From contig NZ_FPBA01000007.1 of NCBI RefSeq assembly GCF_900116515.1, positions 124,001-188,000 of the forward strand: a stretch of DNA of 64,000 bases. The letters are read 5' to 3'. The position numbers were made by a program, and so were the translations under genes. The number at the start of each line of letters is the position of its first letter. The stretch's first letter is position 1. Shown piece by piece: positions 9,848 to 18,377 of this stretch. The notes under the pieces are model-generated. The model had not been told where the DNA came from. It worked only from the letters and a program-made list of their open reading frames with translations, and ran no database searches. This DNA comes from Geodermatophilus amargosae (lineage in GTDB: Bacteria; Actinomycetota; Actinomycetes; Mycobacteriales; Geodermatophilaceae).

Positions 9848-10306
9848 GTGCGCCGCCCCCCTCCTGCCAGTGATGACAGGCGCGAGCAGCGCACCAGGAC
9901 GCCCCCGCGTATCCCTCGGCGGTCCGGAGCTCCCCAGGAGGGGACGGTCCACCGTGGCTGGGTCAAGCAACCAGAACGGGTGACGCAGCGCAACCCCTTC
10001 CGGCGCCGGACTCCCTGATCAGGGCCCTAAGACCCCGACCGGGGGTGAGAACGCGGTGACGGAAGGTGACGAGCTTCGATGCCCAGGCCGGAGGCCGATC
10101 ACCTCGAGGGACGGTCTCCGGCCACCGGACACCCGCCCGGGCCACGTCGAGGGAGTCGCTCGGCCCGGGACGCCGAGCAGGAGGTGGCGCACCTCGACGA
10201 CCCGCGCCACGACACCGCGGGGTCCGTCGAGGCCGCGTACGCGATCCGCGGGTGTCTCCGAGGGCCGCTCGGGTGGGACGGGGACGCGCGGCCGTCGGCG
10301 CGCTGG
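9848..10306. other. 459-base intergenic stretch without a credible gene
   Basis: Lies between the cytidylyltransferase gene and the priming transferase, both transcribed leftward. Open frames here are short and lack family motifs or ribosome sites. It probably holds the promoter and leader for the transferase. The only structured part I see is the palindrome cluster at 10013-10044. Confidence 0.5.
10013..10044. promoter_or_regulatory. Cluster of short palindromes upstream of priming transferase A
   Basis: The perfect 12-base palindrome CCCTGATCAGGG (10013-10024) overlaps AGGGCCCT (10021-10028) and is followed by CCCCG-AC-CGGGG (10033-10044). It lies about 170 bases upstream of the transferase start. 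It could be an operator or an RNA structure; no known regulator motif was recognised. Confidence 0.25.
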
Positions 10307-10765
10307 TCAAGAGGTGTGCAGATCCGCCACGCGCTGACCGCCCGCGTGGGCGTCGAGGACGGCGAGCGCGCGGCGCAGCGCGGTGCTCGAGGTGTGCATC
10401 GTGTACGGGAAGTAGTGGACCGTGACGCCGACCGTGGCCATGTCCCGCTCGAGCCGATCGCCCTTGGGCGTCCCGCGCCAGTCGTCGCCCTTGAACAGGA
10501 CGTCGAAGCCGACCGCGCGCCACGCCTCGAGCTTGTCCGGCACGACCTCGGCGTGGACGTCGTCGACGAAGCGCAGGTTGCGGACGATCTCCATGCGCTC
10601 GGCCAGCGGCACGACCGGCAGCCGGCCCTTGGTCTCCAGCAGCACCTCGTCGGCGACCACGCCGGCCACCAGCCGGTCGCAGTGCGCGGCGGCGTGCCGG
10701 AGCACGTTCAGGTGCCCGATGTGGAGCAGGTCGTACGCGCCCGGCGCGTACCCGATCACCGTCAT
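10307..10765 (-). CDS. TagD/GCT-like cytidylyltransferase family protein
   Basis: 152 residues with the cytidylyltransferase fold signature: GYAPGAYDLLHIGHLN carries the HxGH nucleotide-binding motif (His15, His18), and a late MHTSSTALRR stands where glycerol-3-phosphate cytidylyltransferases have RTEGISTT. Such enzymes make CDP-glycerol, CDP-ribitol or related CDP-alcohols; the altered last motif leaves the substrate open. ATG 10765 was chosen because the conserved sequence starts there; a GTG 63 bases further up would add an unrelated tail. It follows the CDP-alcohol phosphotransferase - deacetylase - esterase run on the same strand after a 141-base gap, which suggests activation of an alcohol phosphate for glycan or lipid decoration. 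Confidence 0.8.
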   Translation of the reverse strand: MTVIGYAPGAYDLLHIGHLNVLRHAAAHCDRLVAGVVADEVLLETKGRLPVVPLAERMEIVRNLRFVDDVHAEVVPDKLEAWRAVGFDVLFKGDDWRGTPKGDRLERDMATVGVTVHYFPYTMHTSSTALRRALAVLDAHAGGQRVADLHTS

Positions 10766-10906
10766 GACTCCCCCAGGACCTCGTCCGACGTCCTGGCCAG
10801 TCGACCAGCCGCGGTCACTCTGCGTCATCCCCCGGACGGGTTGACCCTGGTCGGTGACACCCGGTCGGGCGACACCGTGACGGGCGGTGAGCGTCTCCGC
10901 CGGCGG

Positions 10907-11749
10907 TCAGCCCCCGGCGGCGGCCGCGAAGAAGGCCAGCACGCCAGCGAGGTCGTAGTGCGACGGGTCGCCGTGCTCGCCGCGGGCGGCCACGACCTCG
11001 GCGGTGCCGCCGCCGGCGCGGACCTGCCCGGCGCACACGTCGGCGTTGCGGTCGCGGGCCACCACGGTGTCCTCGCCGGACGCCCACAGCCGCACGGGCA
11101 CCCGGGGCTCGAGCCGCACCGGGGACAGCCGGCCGAGCGCCTCGTCGACGTCCGCGCCGTACGCCGCCTCGACGGACTCCGGGAAGTCGCCGTACACCGA
11201 GCCGAGGTCGCACAGCGGCGCGATGCCGGCGTAGGCGCGCAGCCCCTCGATCCGGTCCCCGGTGACCAGCTGCGCCGCGGCCAGCCCGCCCATGGACTCG
11301 GCCACGAGGAACGTCTCGCCCGTGCCGGTCAGCTGCCGGGCCGTGGCGGCCAGCGCGGCGTGGGCCTCGACGCTGGCGGCGCTGCCCCAGGCGTCCCCCT
11401 CGGCGTCTGCGGCCGCGACCGCGTAGCCGGCGGCCACGAGGCCCTGCGCCACGCCGCCGATCGCCTCGTCGTCGAGGAGTGCGGCGAGGTCGGCGCCGTA
11501 CCCGTGCGCGTAGAGGACCAGCCGGCCGTTCGGGCGCTCCGGGACCAGGACGACCGCGGGCCCGCCGGCGACCTCCAGGGAGTGCACCCCCGGGTCGAGC
11601 AGCTCGCCGGGTGCAGTCCCGGCGACCGGCGCCGGTGCCGCCGGGCCAGACCCGGTCGCCACGGCGCCCGGCTCGCCACCGGACGGTGCACACGCGCCGA
11701 GGACCAGCGTCAGTGCGACGAGGACGCCTGCGCCAGGGAAGCGGCTCAC
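10907..11749 (-). CDS. Alpha/beta-hydrolase lipoprotein (esterase-like)
   Basis: 280 residues. A lipoprotein signal ends in LVLGAC (Cys about 20), followed by a Gly/Pro/Ala-rich linker to about residue 55. The catalytic domain shows LVLYAHGYGADLAAL (oxyanion region), nucleophile elbow AESMGG (Ser about 147), an Asp in the SGEDTVV loop and a late GEHGDPSHYD carrying the probable catalytic His. It should hydrolyse an ester or similar bond at the cell surface; the substrate is not identifiable. The GTG start overlaps the stop of the deacetylase upstream (GTGA), so the two are translationally coupled. It may remove or edit acyl groups on the polymer. Confidence 0.75.
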   Translation of the reverse strand: MSRFPGAGVLVALTLVLGACAPSGGEPGAVATGSGPAAPAPVAGTAPGELLDPGVHSLEVAGGPAVVLVPERPNGRLVLYAHGYGADLAALLDDEAIGGVAQGLVAAGYAVAAADAEGDAWGSAASVEAHAALAATARQLTGTGETFLVAESMGGLAAAQLVTGDRIEGLRAYAGIAPLCDLGSVYGDFPESVEAAYGADVDEALGRLSPVRLEPRVPVRLWASGEDTVVARDRNADVCAGQVRAGGGTAEVVAARGEHGDPSHYDLAGVLAFFAAAAGG

Positions 11750-12510
11750 CGACCGCGCCCGGTCGCCCTCACGCCGCGCATGCGCCAGGAGTGCCGGGCC
11801 AGCTTGGCGAGCAGCTGGGGCGTGCCGTCCCCGGGAGCCACGAAGAACCGCGGGATCGTGAAGCGGTCCCCCGGCAGGTAGTCCCCGGTGACGCAGGCGT
11901 GGTCGTGCCCGGCGGCGCGCACCGCGTCGGCCGCGGCCGCGTCGAAGTGGCCCCACGGGTAGGCGAACCCGGGCACGGGCGCCTGCAGGACCTCCTCGAG
12001 CACCCGCCGGCTGTCGCCGATCTGCTCGGCGAGCACGGCCGGGTCGGCTCCGCGGAGGGAGACGTGGTGCAGCGTGTGGCTGCCGACCTCGTGCCCCGCG
12101 GCGGCGATGACGCGCACGCCGTCGGCGTCCACCAGGTCCAGCCGGGGGCCGTCGTCCCACTCGTTCCGGCCGGCCAGCCGGCCGGCCACCACGTAGACGG
12201 TGCCGGTCATGCCGTGGCGGGCGAGCACCGGCGCCGCGTGCTCGAGGAAGTCGGTGTAGCCGTCGTCGAAGGTCAGCCCCACCAGGCCGGCGGCCGTGCC
12301 GCGGTCGTGGGCCTCGACCAGCTCGGCGAGGGGGACGCCGCGCAGGCCGAGCCGGCGCAGCAGCCGCAGGTGCCGGTCGAACCGGTCGGGGTGGACCCGC
12401 ACGCGGTGCGGGTCCGGCTGCCCCGACGGGCTGATCGAGTGGTACATGAGCACCGGGGGGATCCGCAGCCGCACCCCGGCCGGCGGCGCATGCGGCTCGG
12501 TCGTGCTCAC
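11746..12510 (-). CDS. Polysaccharide deacetylase (NodB family) A
   Basis: 254 residues, carbohydrate esterase family 4 fold. Motif 1 is LTFDDGYTDFL with the catalytic and metal-binding Asp pair; motif 2 is HEVGSHTLHH with the metal-binding histidines; FAYPWGHFD matches motif 3. An N-terminal PPVLMYHSISP is typical of the PgaB-like subgroup. No signal peptide or transmembrane segment is evident, so it may act inside the cell or be exported by another route. It removes N-acetyl groups from hexosamines in polysaccharide or precursor. Both ends overlap neighbours by GTGA, fixing it in one operon with the CDP-alcohol phosphotransferase and the esterase. Confidence 0.9.
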   Translation of the reverse strand: MSTTEPHAPPAGVRLRIPPVLMYHSISPSGQPDPHRVRVHPDRFDRHLRLLRRLGLRGVPLAELVEAHDRGTAAGLVGLTFDDGYTDFLEHAAPVLARHGMTGTVYVVAGRLAGRNEWDDGPRLDLVDADGVRVIAAAGHEVGSHTLHHVSLRGADPAVLAEQIGDSRRVLEEVLQAPVPGFAYPWGHFDAAAADAVRAAGHDHACVTGDYLPGDRFTIPRFFVAPGDGTPQLLAKLARHSWRMRGVRATGRGR

Positions 12511-13313
12511 GCGGTCCCCAGCCGGGACATCTCGCGCCGCCAGCGCGGCAGGGCGGCCAGCACGAACCCGGCGGTGCAGACCGCGAGGAAGCCGTAGCCG
12601 GCGAGGAACGCCGGTGCCGAGCCGAGGAGCACGAACACCAGGCACAGCACGCCGTAGTCCGTCGGCAGGACGACCAGCGAGCGGACGACGCTGGCCCGGC
12701 CCGCCCGGGGCTGGGCGCGGGTCGGGACGCCATGGGCGGTCCGCAGCGCCTCGTTGAGGAGCATGGCGGAGAAGTAGACGACGTCGGCGACCACGAACGC
12801 GACGGGCACCAGCAGCCAGCCGGAGCCGACCTCGCCCTGGCGGAAGAGCCCCACGAGGACGGCGAGGTGGATCGAGACGGTCTTCGCCGCGTCCACCATG
12901 TGGTCCAGCCACTCCCCCGCCGGTGTGCCCCCGCCGCGCAGCCGGGCCAGTTGCCCGTCGGCGGAGTCCAGCGCGTAGCCGAGGGCGAGGCCGAGGGCGA
13001 CGAGCACCCCGACCCACCAGGTGTGCGGCGCGAGGGCGACAGTGGCGATCGCGGAGAAGGAGAAGACGGCGCTCGTGGCGGTCACGGCGTCGGGCGTCAT
13101 CCCGCGGTGGAAGGCCAGCGCCGCCAGGACGCGGCCGGCCGGGCGGTTGACGAAGCGGCTGTAGGCCGGGGCCCCGTGGGCGCCCTTCTGCGCCGCGGCC
13201 AGCCGGCGCACCGTGTGGCGCAGCGTCTCGGCGGGAGCCGGCCGCGACGGGGGCCGGGTCGGGGTCGCGGGCGGCGCGGGTGCGTCCGCGACCGCCACGT
13301 CGTCCTGCAGCAC
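12507..13313 (-). CDS. CDP-alcohol phosphatidyltransferase family membrane protein
   Basis: 268 residues with about five membrane helices. The full family signature D-G-x2-A-R-x8-G-x3-D-x3-D is present at about residues 115-137 (DGQLARLRGG, GEWLDHMVD), so the metal and CDP-binding site is intact. These enzymes join an alcohol phosphate from a CDP-linked donor to an acceptor alcohol, or a CDP-lipid to an alcohol. GTG 13313 was chosen for the GGAGG 5 bases upstream; GTG 13343 is also in frame. It is the first gene of the leftward unit and divergent from a glycosyltransferase. With the nearby cytidylyltransferase this suggests a polymer or lipid bearing a phospho-alcohol. Confidence 0.85.
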   Translation of the reverse strand: MLQDDVAVADAPAPPATPTRPPSRPAPAETLRHTVRRLAAAQKGAHGAPAYSRFVNRPAGRVLAALAFHRGMTPDAVTATSAVFSFSAIATVALAPHTWWVGVLVALGLALGYALDSADGQLARLRGGGTPAGEWLDHMVDAAKTVSIHLAVLVGLFRQGEVGSGWLLVPVAFVVADVVYFSAMLLNEALRTAHGVPTRAQPRAGRASVVRSLVVLPTDYGVLCLVFVLLGSAPAFLAGYGFLAVCTAGFVLAALPRWRREMSRLGTA

Positions 13314-13587
13314 GGGTCCTCCGGGGGTGTCGGTGCGGCCCACTCGGGCGGACCGGCCCGTCGAGTGTCGCCGCCGGCGCGCCCACCGACGGGGGTCCCG
13401 GGTGCCGGTCTCACCCCGACGGGTGGAGCGTCCGCACCCGTGCGCGGCGAGCCTCCCCCGAAGGGGTCAGAGGGCGTGGTCGCTGCCCCCGGGCCGGACC
13501 TAGCGTCCGCTCGCAGCCACCGATCCGGCTGTGACGCCGCGGTCACCGAGCGCGGCCGCCACCGGCCGCAGAACACCTGGAGCCTCC

Positions 13588-14742
13588 GTGGGAAGACCGC
13601 GCACCGGCCGCGTCGTGGCCGTGCACCCGCATGCCGACCTGTACGGCAGCGACCGGATGTTCCTCGAGAGCCTCGGCCCGCTGGGACCCGACGTCCTGGC
13701 CGTGCTGTCCACCTCCGGTCCGCTGGTGGAGGCCGTCCGCGCCCGGGGGGTCGAGGTCCTGGTGAAGGACTTCCCCGTCCTGCGCAAGGTGGAGCTCCGG
13801 GACCCCCGCAAGGCCGTCGTCTTCCTCCGGCGCTTCCTCTCCTCGGTGGGGACGCTCGCGGCCTGGCTGCGGGAGCAGGACGCCTCCGTGCTCTACGTCA
13901 GCACCGTCACCGCACCCGAGTGGCTGCTGGCCGGCCGGCTCGCAGGAGTCCGCGTCGTGTGCCACGTCCACGAGAGCATGCCGATGTCGCGGCCGGCCAG
14001 TGCGCTGCTGTTGTCCCCTCTGCTCGCCGCCGACCTGGTGGTCGCCAACAGCGGCGACACCCAGGCCTGGATCCGGGCCTCCCTCGGAGAACGCGTCGCC
14101 CGGCGCACCTGCGTCGTCCACAACGGCGTGCGCGAGCCGGCGTCCCCCGCCGCCGCCCCGTCCCCCGGCCGCCCGCGCAGCCTCGTCGTGGTCGGCCGAC
14201 TGTCCGTCATCAAGGGCCAGGACACGGCCGTCCGCGCGACCGCGCTGGTCCGGCAGGCCGGTCACGACGTCACCCTCACGCTCGTCGGGGACTGCTACCC
14301 CGGCTACGAGGCCGTCGAGGACGGGTTGCGCGACCTCGCCGTCCGGGAGCGGGTCGACGACGTCACCGTGTTCACCGGGTTCCGGGACCCCGCGCCGATC
14401 GTGGCCGGCGCCGACGTGGTGCTCGTGCCCTCGCGCGTCGAGTCCTTCGGGCTGGTGGCGGTCGAGGCCCTGCTGCTGGGCCGGCCGGTGGTCGCCACGC
14501 GGATCGGCGGGCTCCCCGAGGTGCTCCGCGACGGCGAGACCGGGCTGCTCGTCCCCGTCGACGACCCGCGGGCCCTGGCCGACGCGGTGATGCGGCTGCT
14601 GCAGGACCCGCAGCTGGCCGCGGCCCTGGGCGCGGCCGGCCGCGCCGACGCCCGCGCCCGCTTCTCCATGACGGCGTTCACGGCGGCCCTGGCCGACGCC
14701 GTCCTGCCGGGCCCGGCCGGGGGCCTGCCCACCGCCGCCTGA
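13588..14742 (+). CDS. GT4-family glycosyltransferase
   Basis: 384 residues with a GT-B fold. The N-terminal half begins VVAVHPHADLYGSDRMFLE, a pattern seen in polysaccharide glycosyltransferases. The C-terminal half carries LVVVGRLSVIKGQ (donor-binding start) and the EX7E region in SRVESFGLVAVEAL, followed by GGLPEVLRDGETGLLV. It should add one sugar to the lipid-linked repeat on the cytoplasmic face. GTG 13588 has GGAG 7 bases upstream; a TAGCGT -10-like box sits at 13501-13506. It is a single-gene rightward unit between two leftward ones, converging on the phosphatase gene. Confidence 0.9.
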   Translation: MGRPRTGRVVAVHPHADLYGSDRMFLESLGPLGPDVLAVLSTSGPLVEAVRARGVEVLVKDFPVLRKVELRDPRKAVVFLRRFLSSVGTLAAWLREQDASVLYVSTVTAPEWLLAGRLAGVRVVCHVHESMPMSRPASALLLSPLLAADLVVANSGDTQAWIRASLGERVARRTCVVHNGVREPASPAAAPSPGRPRSLVVVGRLSVIKGQDTAVRATALVRQAGHDVTLTLVGDCYPGYEAVEDGLRDLAVRERVDDVTVFTGFRDPAPIVAGADVVLVPSRVESFGLVAVEALLLGRPVVATRIGGLPEVLRDGETGLLVPVDDPRALADAVMRLLQDPQLAAALGAAGRADARARFSMTAFTAALADAVLPGPAGGLPTAA

Positions 14743-14807
14743 CGAACGACCACCCTTCCCCCCCACCCCTCGCACGCTCGGCGCGGGCCCCTGGAGGGTG
14801 GCCGCCC

Positions 14808-15398
14808 TCAGCTGACCGCGCGCACCAGCCGGTCGACGGCGTCCCCGAGCATCGCGAAGCACCGGCGGTACTCCTCGAGGGGACGGCGGTGCGGGTCGGG
14901 CACCTCGGCAGGCGCCGCACCGGGCACGCGGTGGCGGCCGGCCAACCCGGGCAGCGCCGCCAGCCGTGCTGCGGCAGAGGGGGCCACGTCGGCCGGCCAG
15001 CCCGCGGCGGCCGCGGCCTCGGCGATCTGCACCGCGTCGGTGAGCAGGAAGGTGCGGCGCAGCGCCGCCGGCGCGAGCTGCACCACCGCCGCCCGGTGCT
15101 CCCTGGTCATCGCCAGGACGAGCCCGGCCTGCCGGAGGTCGGCGGGGCTCAGCTCCCGGGACCCCGAGGGCCCGGCCGGGACGCCCGCGGCCTCCAGCAG
15201 CGCCGCCATCGGCGGGTCGACCGGCATCCCGGCGCGGGCGCGGGTACCGGCGCTGGCCACCGTCACACCGGAGCCGGCCAGGCGCCGGGCCAGGAGCCGC
15301 TCGGCCACGGGCGAGCGGCAGACGTTCGCGGTGCAGACGACGAGGACGGTGACCCCGGCGGGGTCACCGTCCTCGTCGTGCGGTCGGGACGACGGCAT
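14808..15398 (-). CDS. Low-molecular-weight protein tyrosine phosphatase
   Basis: 196 residues. The P-loop CTANVCRSP (Cys22, Arg28, CX5R) is at the N-terminus as in all members, and a DP-containing loop (EVPDPHRRP) near the C-terminus supplies the probable general acid. Its ATG lies 2 bases after the stop of the BY-kinase/chain-length gene, so the two are one operon. The pairing of Wzc-like kinase with Wzb-like phosphatase controls polymer length and export through the phosphorylation state of the kinase tail. At 196 residues it is longer than the usual 150-160; the extra is spread between P-loop and acid loop. Confidence 0.92.
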   Translation of the reverse strand: MPSSRPHDEDGDPAGVTVLVVCTANVCRSPVAERLLARRLAGSGVTVASAGTRARAGMPVDPPMAALLEAAGVPAGPSGSRELSPADLRQAGLVLAMTREHRAAVVQLAPAALRRTFLLTDAVQIAEAAAAAGWPADVAPSAAARLAALPGLAGRHRVPGAAPAEVPDPHRRPLEEYRRCFAMLGDAVDRLVRAVS

Positions 15399-15400
15399 CG

Positions 15401-16831
15401 CTACCCGCGGCCCACCGGCGTCGCGTCCCGCGGGCTCCGGGCCAGCGGAGCCCGCCAGGACGTGGCCGGGACCTGCTCGGCCGGCTCCTGCGTCGACTCG
15501 TAGCCGTAGGTGTCGCTCGACCGCTGGCGGACGTGGGTGAGGACGACGCCGACCACGCGGGCGTCCAGCCGGCGCAGCAGAGCCAGGGACGAGGTGAGCG
15601 CCGGGCGCCGGATGCGGCTGGTGTCGGCGACCACCATCGTCCCGGAGACGATCCGGGCCAGGACGGCGGAGTCGGTGACCGGCAGCAGGGGCGCGCCGTC
15701 GATCAGCACGACGTCGTGGGTCTCCTGGAGCCGGGCGAGGACGTCGGCCATCGCCGGCGAGGCCAGCAGCTCGCTGGGGTTGGGCGGCAGCGGGCCCGTC
15801 GTCAGCACGTGCAGGCCGGCGCTGCCCCACTCCTGCAGGACGTCGTCGAGCCCGGCCTGGCCGATGAGCACGGTGGTGAGGCCCGCGGCGCCCTCGAGAC
15901 CGAAGGTGTCGGCCACGGAGGGACGGCGGAGGTCGGCGTCGACCAGCGCGACCCGCAGGCCGGCGTCGGCGAGGGCGAGGGCGAGGTTGGCCGCGACGGT
16001 GGACTTGCCCTCGCCGGAGTGCGACGAGGTCACCAGCAGGGACAGCGGCCGGCCCGGCTGGGCGGAGAACTGGACGGCGGTGCGCAGCGAGCGGACGGCC
16101 TCGGCCGCGGGGCTGCGCGGCGCGGTGAGGACGACGAGGTCGCGGCTCCGGCCCCGCCCCGGCGGGGTGTCCAGCGCGGCCAGCAGCGGGAGGTCCGTCA
16201 CGCGGGGGAGGTCCTCGGCAGTGCGGACGCGGGTGTCGGTGAGGTCGCGGGCCAGCCCGGCGGCGATGCCCAGCACCAGCCCGGCGAGCAGGCCGATGGC
16301 GAGGTTCAGCGTGGTCCGCGGCGCACTCGGCGCGGTCGGGGCCACGGCCGGCGACACCGTCGTGCCCCGGACGGTCGGCTGGCCCTCGGCGGTGGCCGGT
16401 GCGAGGTCGGCCACCGTCTCCACGAGCTGCCCGGTGACGGCGTTGGTCAGCACCGCGGCACGCTCCGGGGAGGCGTCGGAGACGCGGACCTGCAGGACCA
16501 CGGTCCCGGCCATGACCTCGGTGGAGACGCTGCCGGCCAGGCGGCGGGCGGTCGTGTCCAGCCCGAGCTCGTCGATGACCGGGTCGAGCACGGTCGGCGT
16601 GGTGGCCAGCATCGCGTAGGAGGCGACCTGGTTCTGCGCGAACGCCGAGCCCTGGACGAGGTCGTCGGCGGAGTCGCCGAAGCTCAGCGAGAAGAAGACG
16701 CTGCTGCTGGCCTCGTAGGACTTCGGGGTGGTCAGCGAGACGGCACCGGCCACGGCCAGGCCGGTCAGCGCGAGCGCGACCACCCACCGCCAGCGGCGTC
16801 GCAGCATCTGCAGGAACTCGTGCAGGTCCAT
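15401..16831 (-). CDS. Chain-length determinant / BY-kinase fusion (Wzc-like)
   Basis: 476 residues combining co-polymerase and tyrosine kinase. Residues 1-200 form the Wzz part: MDLHEFLQMLRRRWRWV, first membrane helix about 17-36, an extracytoplasmic loop, second helix about 178-198. Residues 220-430 are the kinase: Walker A SHSGEGKST (about 273), Walker A' ALVDADLRRPS, and Walker B VVLIDGAPLLP. The C-tail holds only a minimal tyrosine set (TYGYES) instead of the usual cluster. ATG 16831 was chosen for GGGGAGAG just upstream. It sets polymer length with the Wzy-like protein encoded divergently and is reversed by the adjacent phosphatase. Confidence 0.92.
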   Translation of the reverse strand: MDLHEFLQMLRRRWRWVVALALTGLAVAGAVSLTTPKSYEASSSVFFSLSFGDSADDLVQGSAFAQNQVASYAMLATTPTVLDPVIDELGLDTTARRLAGSVSTEVMAGTVVLQVRVSDASPERAAVLTNAVTGQLVETVADLAPATAEGQPTVRGTTVSPAVAPTAPSAPRTTLNLAIGLLAGLVLGIAAGLARDLTDTRVRTAEDLPRVTDLPLLAALDTPPGRGRSRDLVVLTAPRSPAAEAVRSLRTAVQFSAQPGRPLSLLVTSSHSGEGKSTVAANLALALADAGLRVALVDADLRRPSVADTFGLEGAAGLTTVLIGQAGLDDVLQEWGSAGLHVLTTGPLPPNPSELLASPAMADVLARLQETHDVVLIDGAPLLPVTDSAVLARIVSGTMVVADTSRIRRPALTSSLALLRRLDARVVGVVLTHVRQRSSDTYGYESTQEPAEQVPATSWRAPLARSPRDATPVGRG

Positions 16832-17096
16832 CAGCTCTCCCCGTGCGTGCGCACACCGATCGGCCGGGCCCCGCGGGTCGTCGGCGGCGCCGGTGCGGTG
16901 ACCAACGGCCACCTCCGGCGCAAGTTACCGAGACGGGACCGTCCCGGGACCCCGTCCGGACCGGGGCTGACCCGAACGGGGTGTCCCGGCCCTCCGGCCG
17001 CCGTACCCGAGCGGGCCGGCGGGCGGCCTGCCACTTCCGGGTGGGGGCGTCCCGCGCTCCGGCTGCGCAGCGCCGCGGCGGCCGCACACTCCGTCC

Positions 17097-18377
17097 GTGA
17101 GCACAGGGGACGGCGACGCGCGCCGGGCTGGGTCCGACGGCGACGTCCGGAGCCCGCTGCTGACGCGGCCGGGGACGGTGCTGCTCGCCGTGGTGGCGGT
17201 CTGGAGCGCGGTCCCCTCGGTCGTGGCGCCGCCCAAGCTCACCTGGGGACTGCTGACGCTGCTCCTGGGCGCCGTGGCCGTGGTGCTGGTCCGGCACGCG
17301 CGCCGGCTGCGCTGGACGACCCCGGTGACGCTGCTGACGGTGGTGCTGCTCTGCGCCACCGTGTCCGCCGTCCGCTCCGCCACCCTCGACGAGCTGGTCA
17401 CCGGGACGCTGACGGCGGCGCTGCTCGTCGGCTGCGCCCTGCTGGCGGGCAACTGCGACCCCGCCGACGTCCGGCTGCTCGCCCGCGGCCTGGTGCTGCT
17501 GGCGCTGGCCGAGCTCGCGGTGGCCCTCGCCGGCGTCCTGCTCGGGGTGCCCGCCCCGTTCGGGTACCTCGGCATCCCGGGGACGACGTTCGGCGTGAAC
17601 GACCTGGTCCCGGCCCTCGGCGGCAGGTCCACGGGCTCGATGGCCCACCCCATCCCGTTCGGGACGCTGATGGCCCTGGCGGTCGCCCTGTGCCTCACCT
17701 CGCTCACCCGCTGGCCGCTGCTCGTCCGCGCGGTCGCGGGGGCGGCGGCCTGCTACGGCCTGGCCCTGTCGGGGAGCCGGAGCGCCGCGCTCGTCCTGTG
17801 CGTCGCCACCGTGGTCGCCGTCCTCACCCCGCGGGCGCTGCGGATCGGCGCGGCCGCCCGCGTGGCGGTGGTGCTCGTCCTCGCCGCGGCGGTGCTCGCC
17901 CTGCAGGACACCCGGCTGTCGGTGGTGACCAGCCTGGAGGGCACCGGCTCGCTGACGCACCGGCTGGGCGCCCTGGACGCCCTCGGCCGGCTGTTCGACC
18001 GTCCCGTGGCGGAGACCCTCCTCGGCAGCGGCACCGGGTCGCTGGACGACCTGTTCGCCGCCGGCCTGCTGCAGCACGACGGCTTCCTCACCGTCGACAA
18101 CCAGCTCGTGACCACCTTCGCCCTCTCCGGGCTGGTCGGCCTCGCCGCGCTGCTGGCGCTGGTCGCCGTCGGCCTGCTGCGCGGCGTCCCCGAGGTGCGC
18201 CCGGCGGCCCTCCTCCTCGTCGGCATGGTGATGTCGTTCGACCTGCTGGAGTGGAACGCCACGGCGGTGCTCTTCGTCGCGCTCGTCCTGCTCGGCTCGG
18301 CCCGCCGCCCGGCCGACGCACCGCCGCCGGGCGAGGCCGCCCCGCTCGGCGTGCCGGCCGCGGCGGCCCGGCCGTGA
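17097..18377 (+). CDS. O-antigen ligase/polymerase-like membrane protein (Wzy role)
   Basis: 426 residues with roughly ten to twelve hydrophobic helices and a larger loop in the middle (residues about 150-190, GIPGTTFGVNDL and GSMAHPIPFGTL). The loop and the later GLALSGSRSA segment fit the Wzy_C/WaaL superfamily, whose members polymerise or ligate lipid-linked oligosaccharides on the outer face of the membrane. Sequence alone does not separate polymerase from ligase; the flippase and chain-length genes beside it favour polymerase. GTG 17097 has no ribosome site, but CACACT-N6-GTG would allow a leaderless start. Its TGA overlaps the flippase GTG by 4 bases. Confidence 0.82.
   Translation: MSTGDGDARRAGSDGDVRSPLLTRPGTVLLAVVAVWSAVPSVVAPPKLTWGLLTLLLGAVAVVLVRHARRLRWTTPVTLLTVVLLCATVSAVRSATLDELVTGTLTAALLVGCALLAGNCDPADVRLLARGLVLLALAELAVALAGVLLGVPAPFGYLGIPGTTFGVNDLVPALGGRSTGSMAHPIPFGTLMALAVALCLTSLTRWPLLVRAVAGAAACYGLALSGSRSAALVLCVATVVAVLTPRALRIGAAARVAVVLVLAAAVLALQDTRLSVVTSLEGTGSLTHRLGALDALGRLFDRPVAETLLGSGTGSLDDLFAAGLLQHDGFLTVDNQLVTTFALSGLVGLAALLALVAVGLLRGVPEVRPAALLLVGMVMSFDLLEWNATAVLFVALVLLGSARRPADAPPPGEAAPLGVPAAAARP

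Noticed and set aside
9963..10523. Gene in the gap upstream of priming transferase A
   Set aside because: The open frame is Arg-rich, runs into the cytidylyltransferase gene in another frame and has no start signal or motif.
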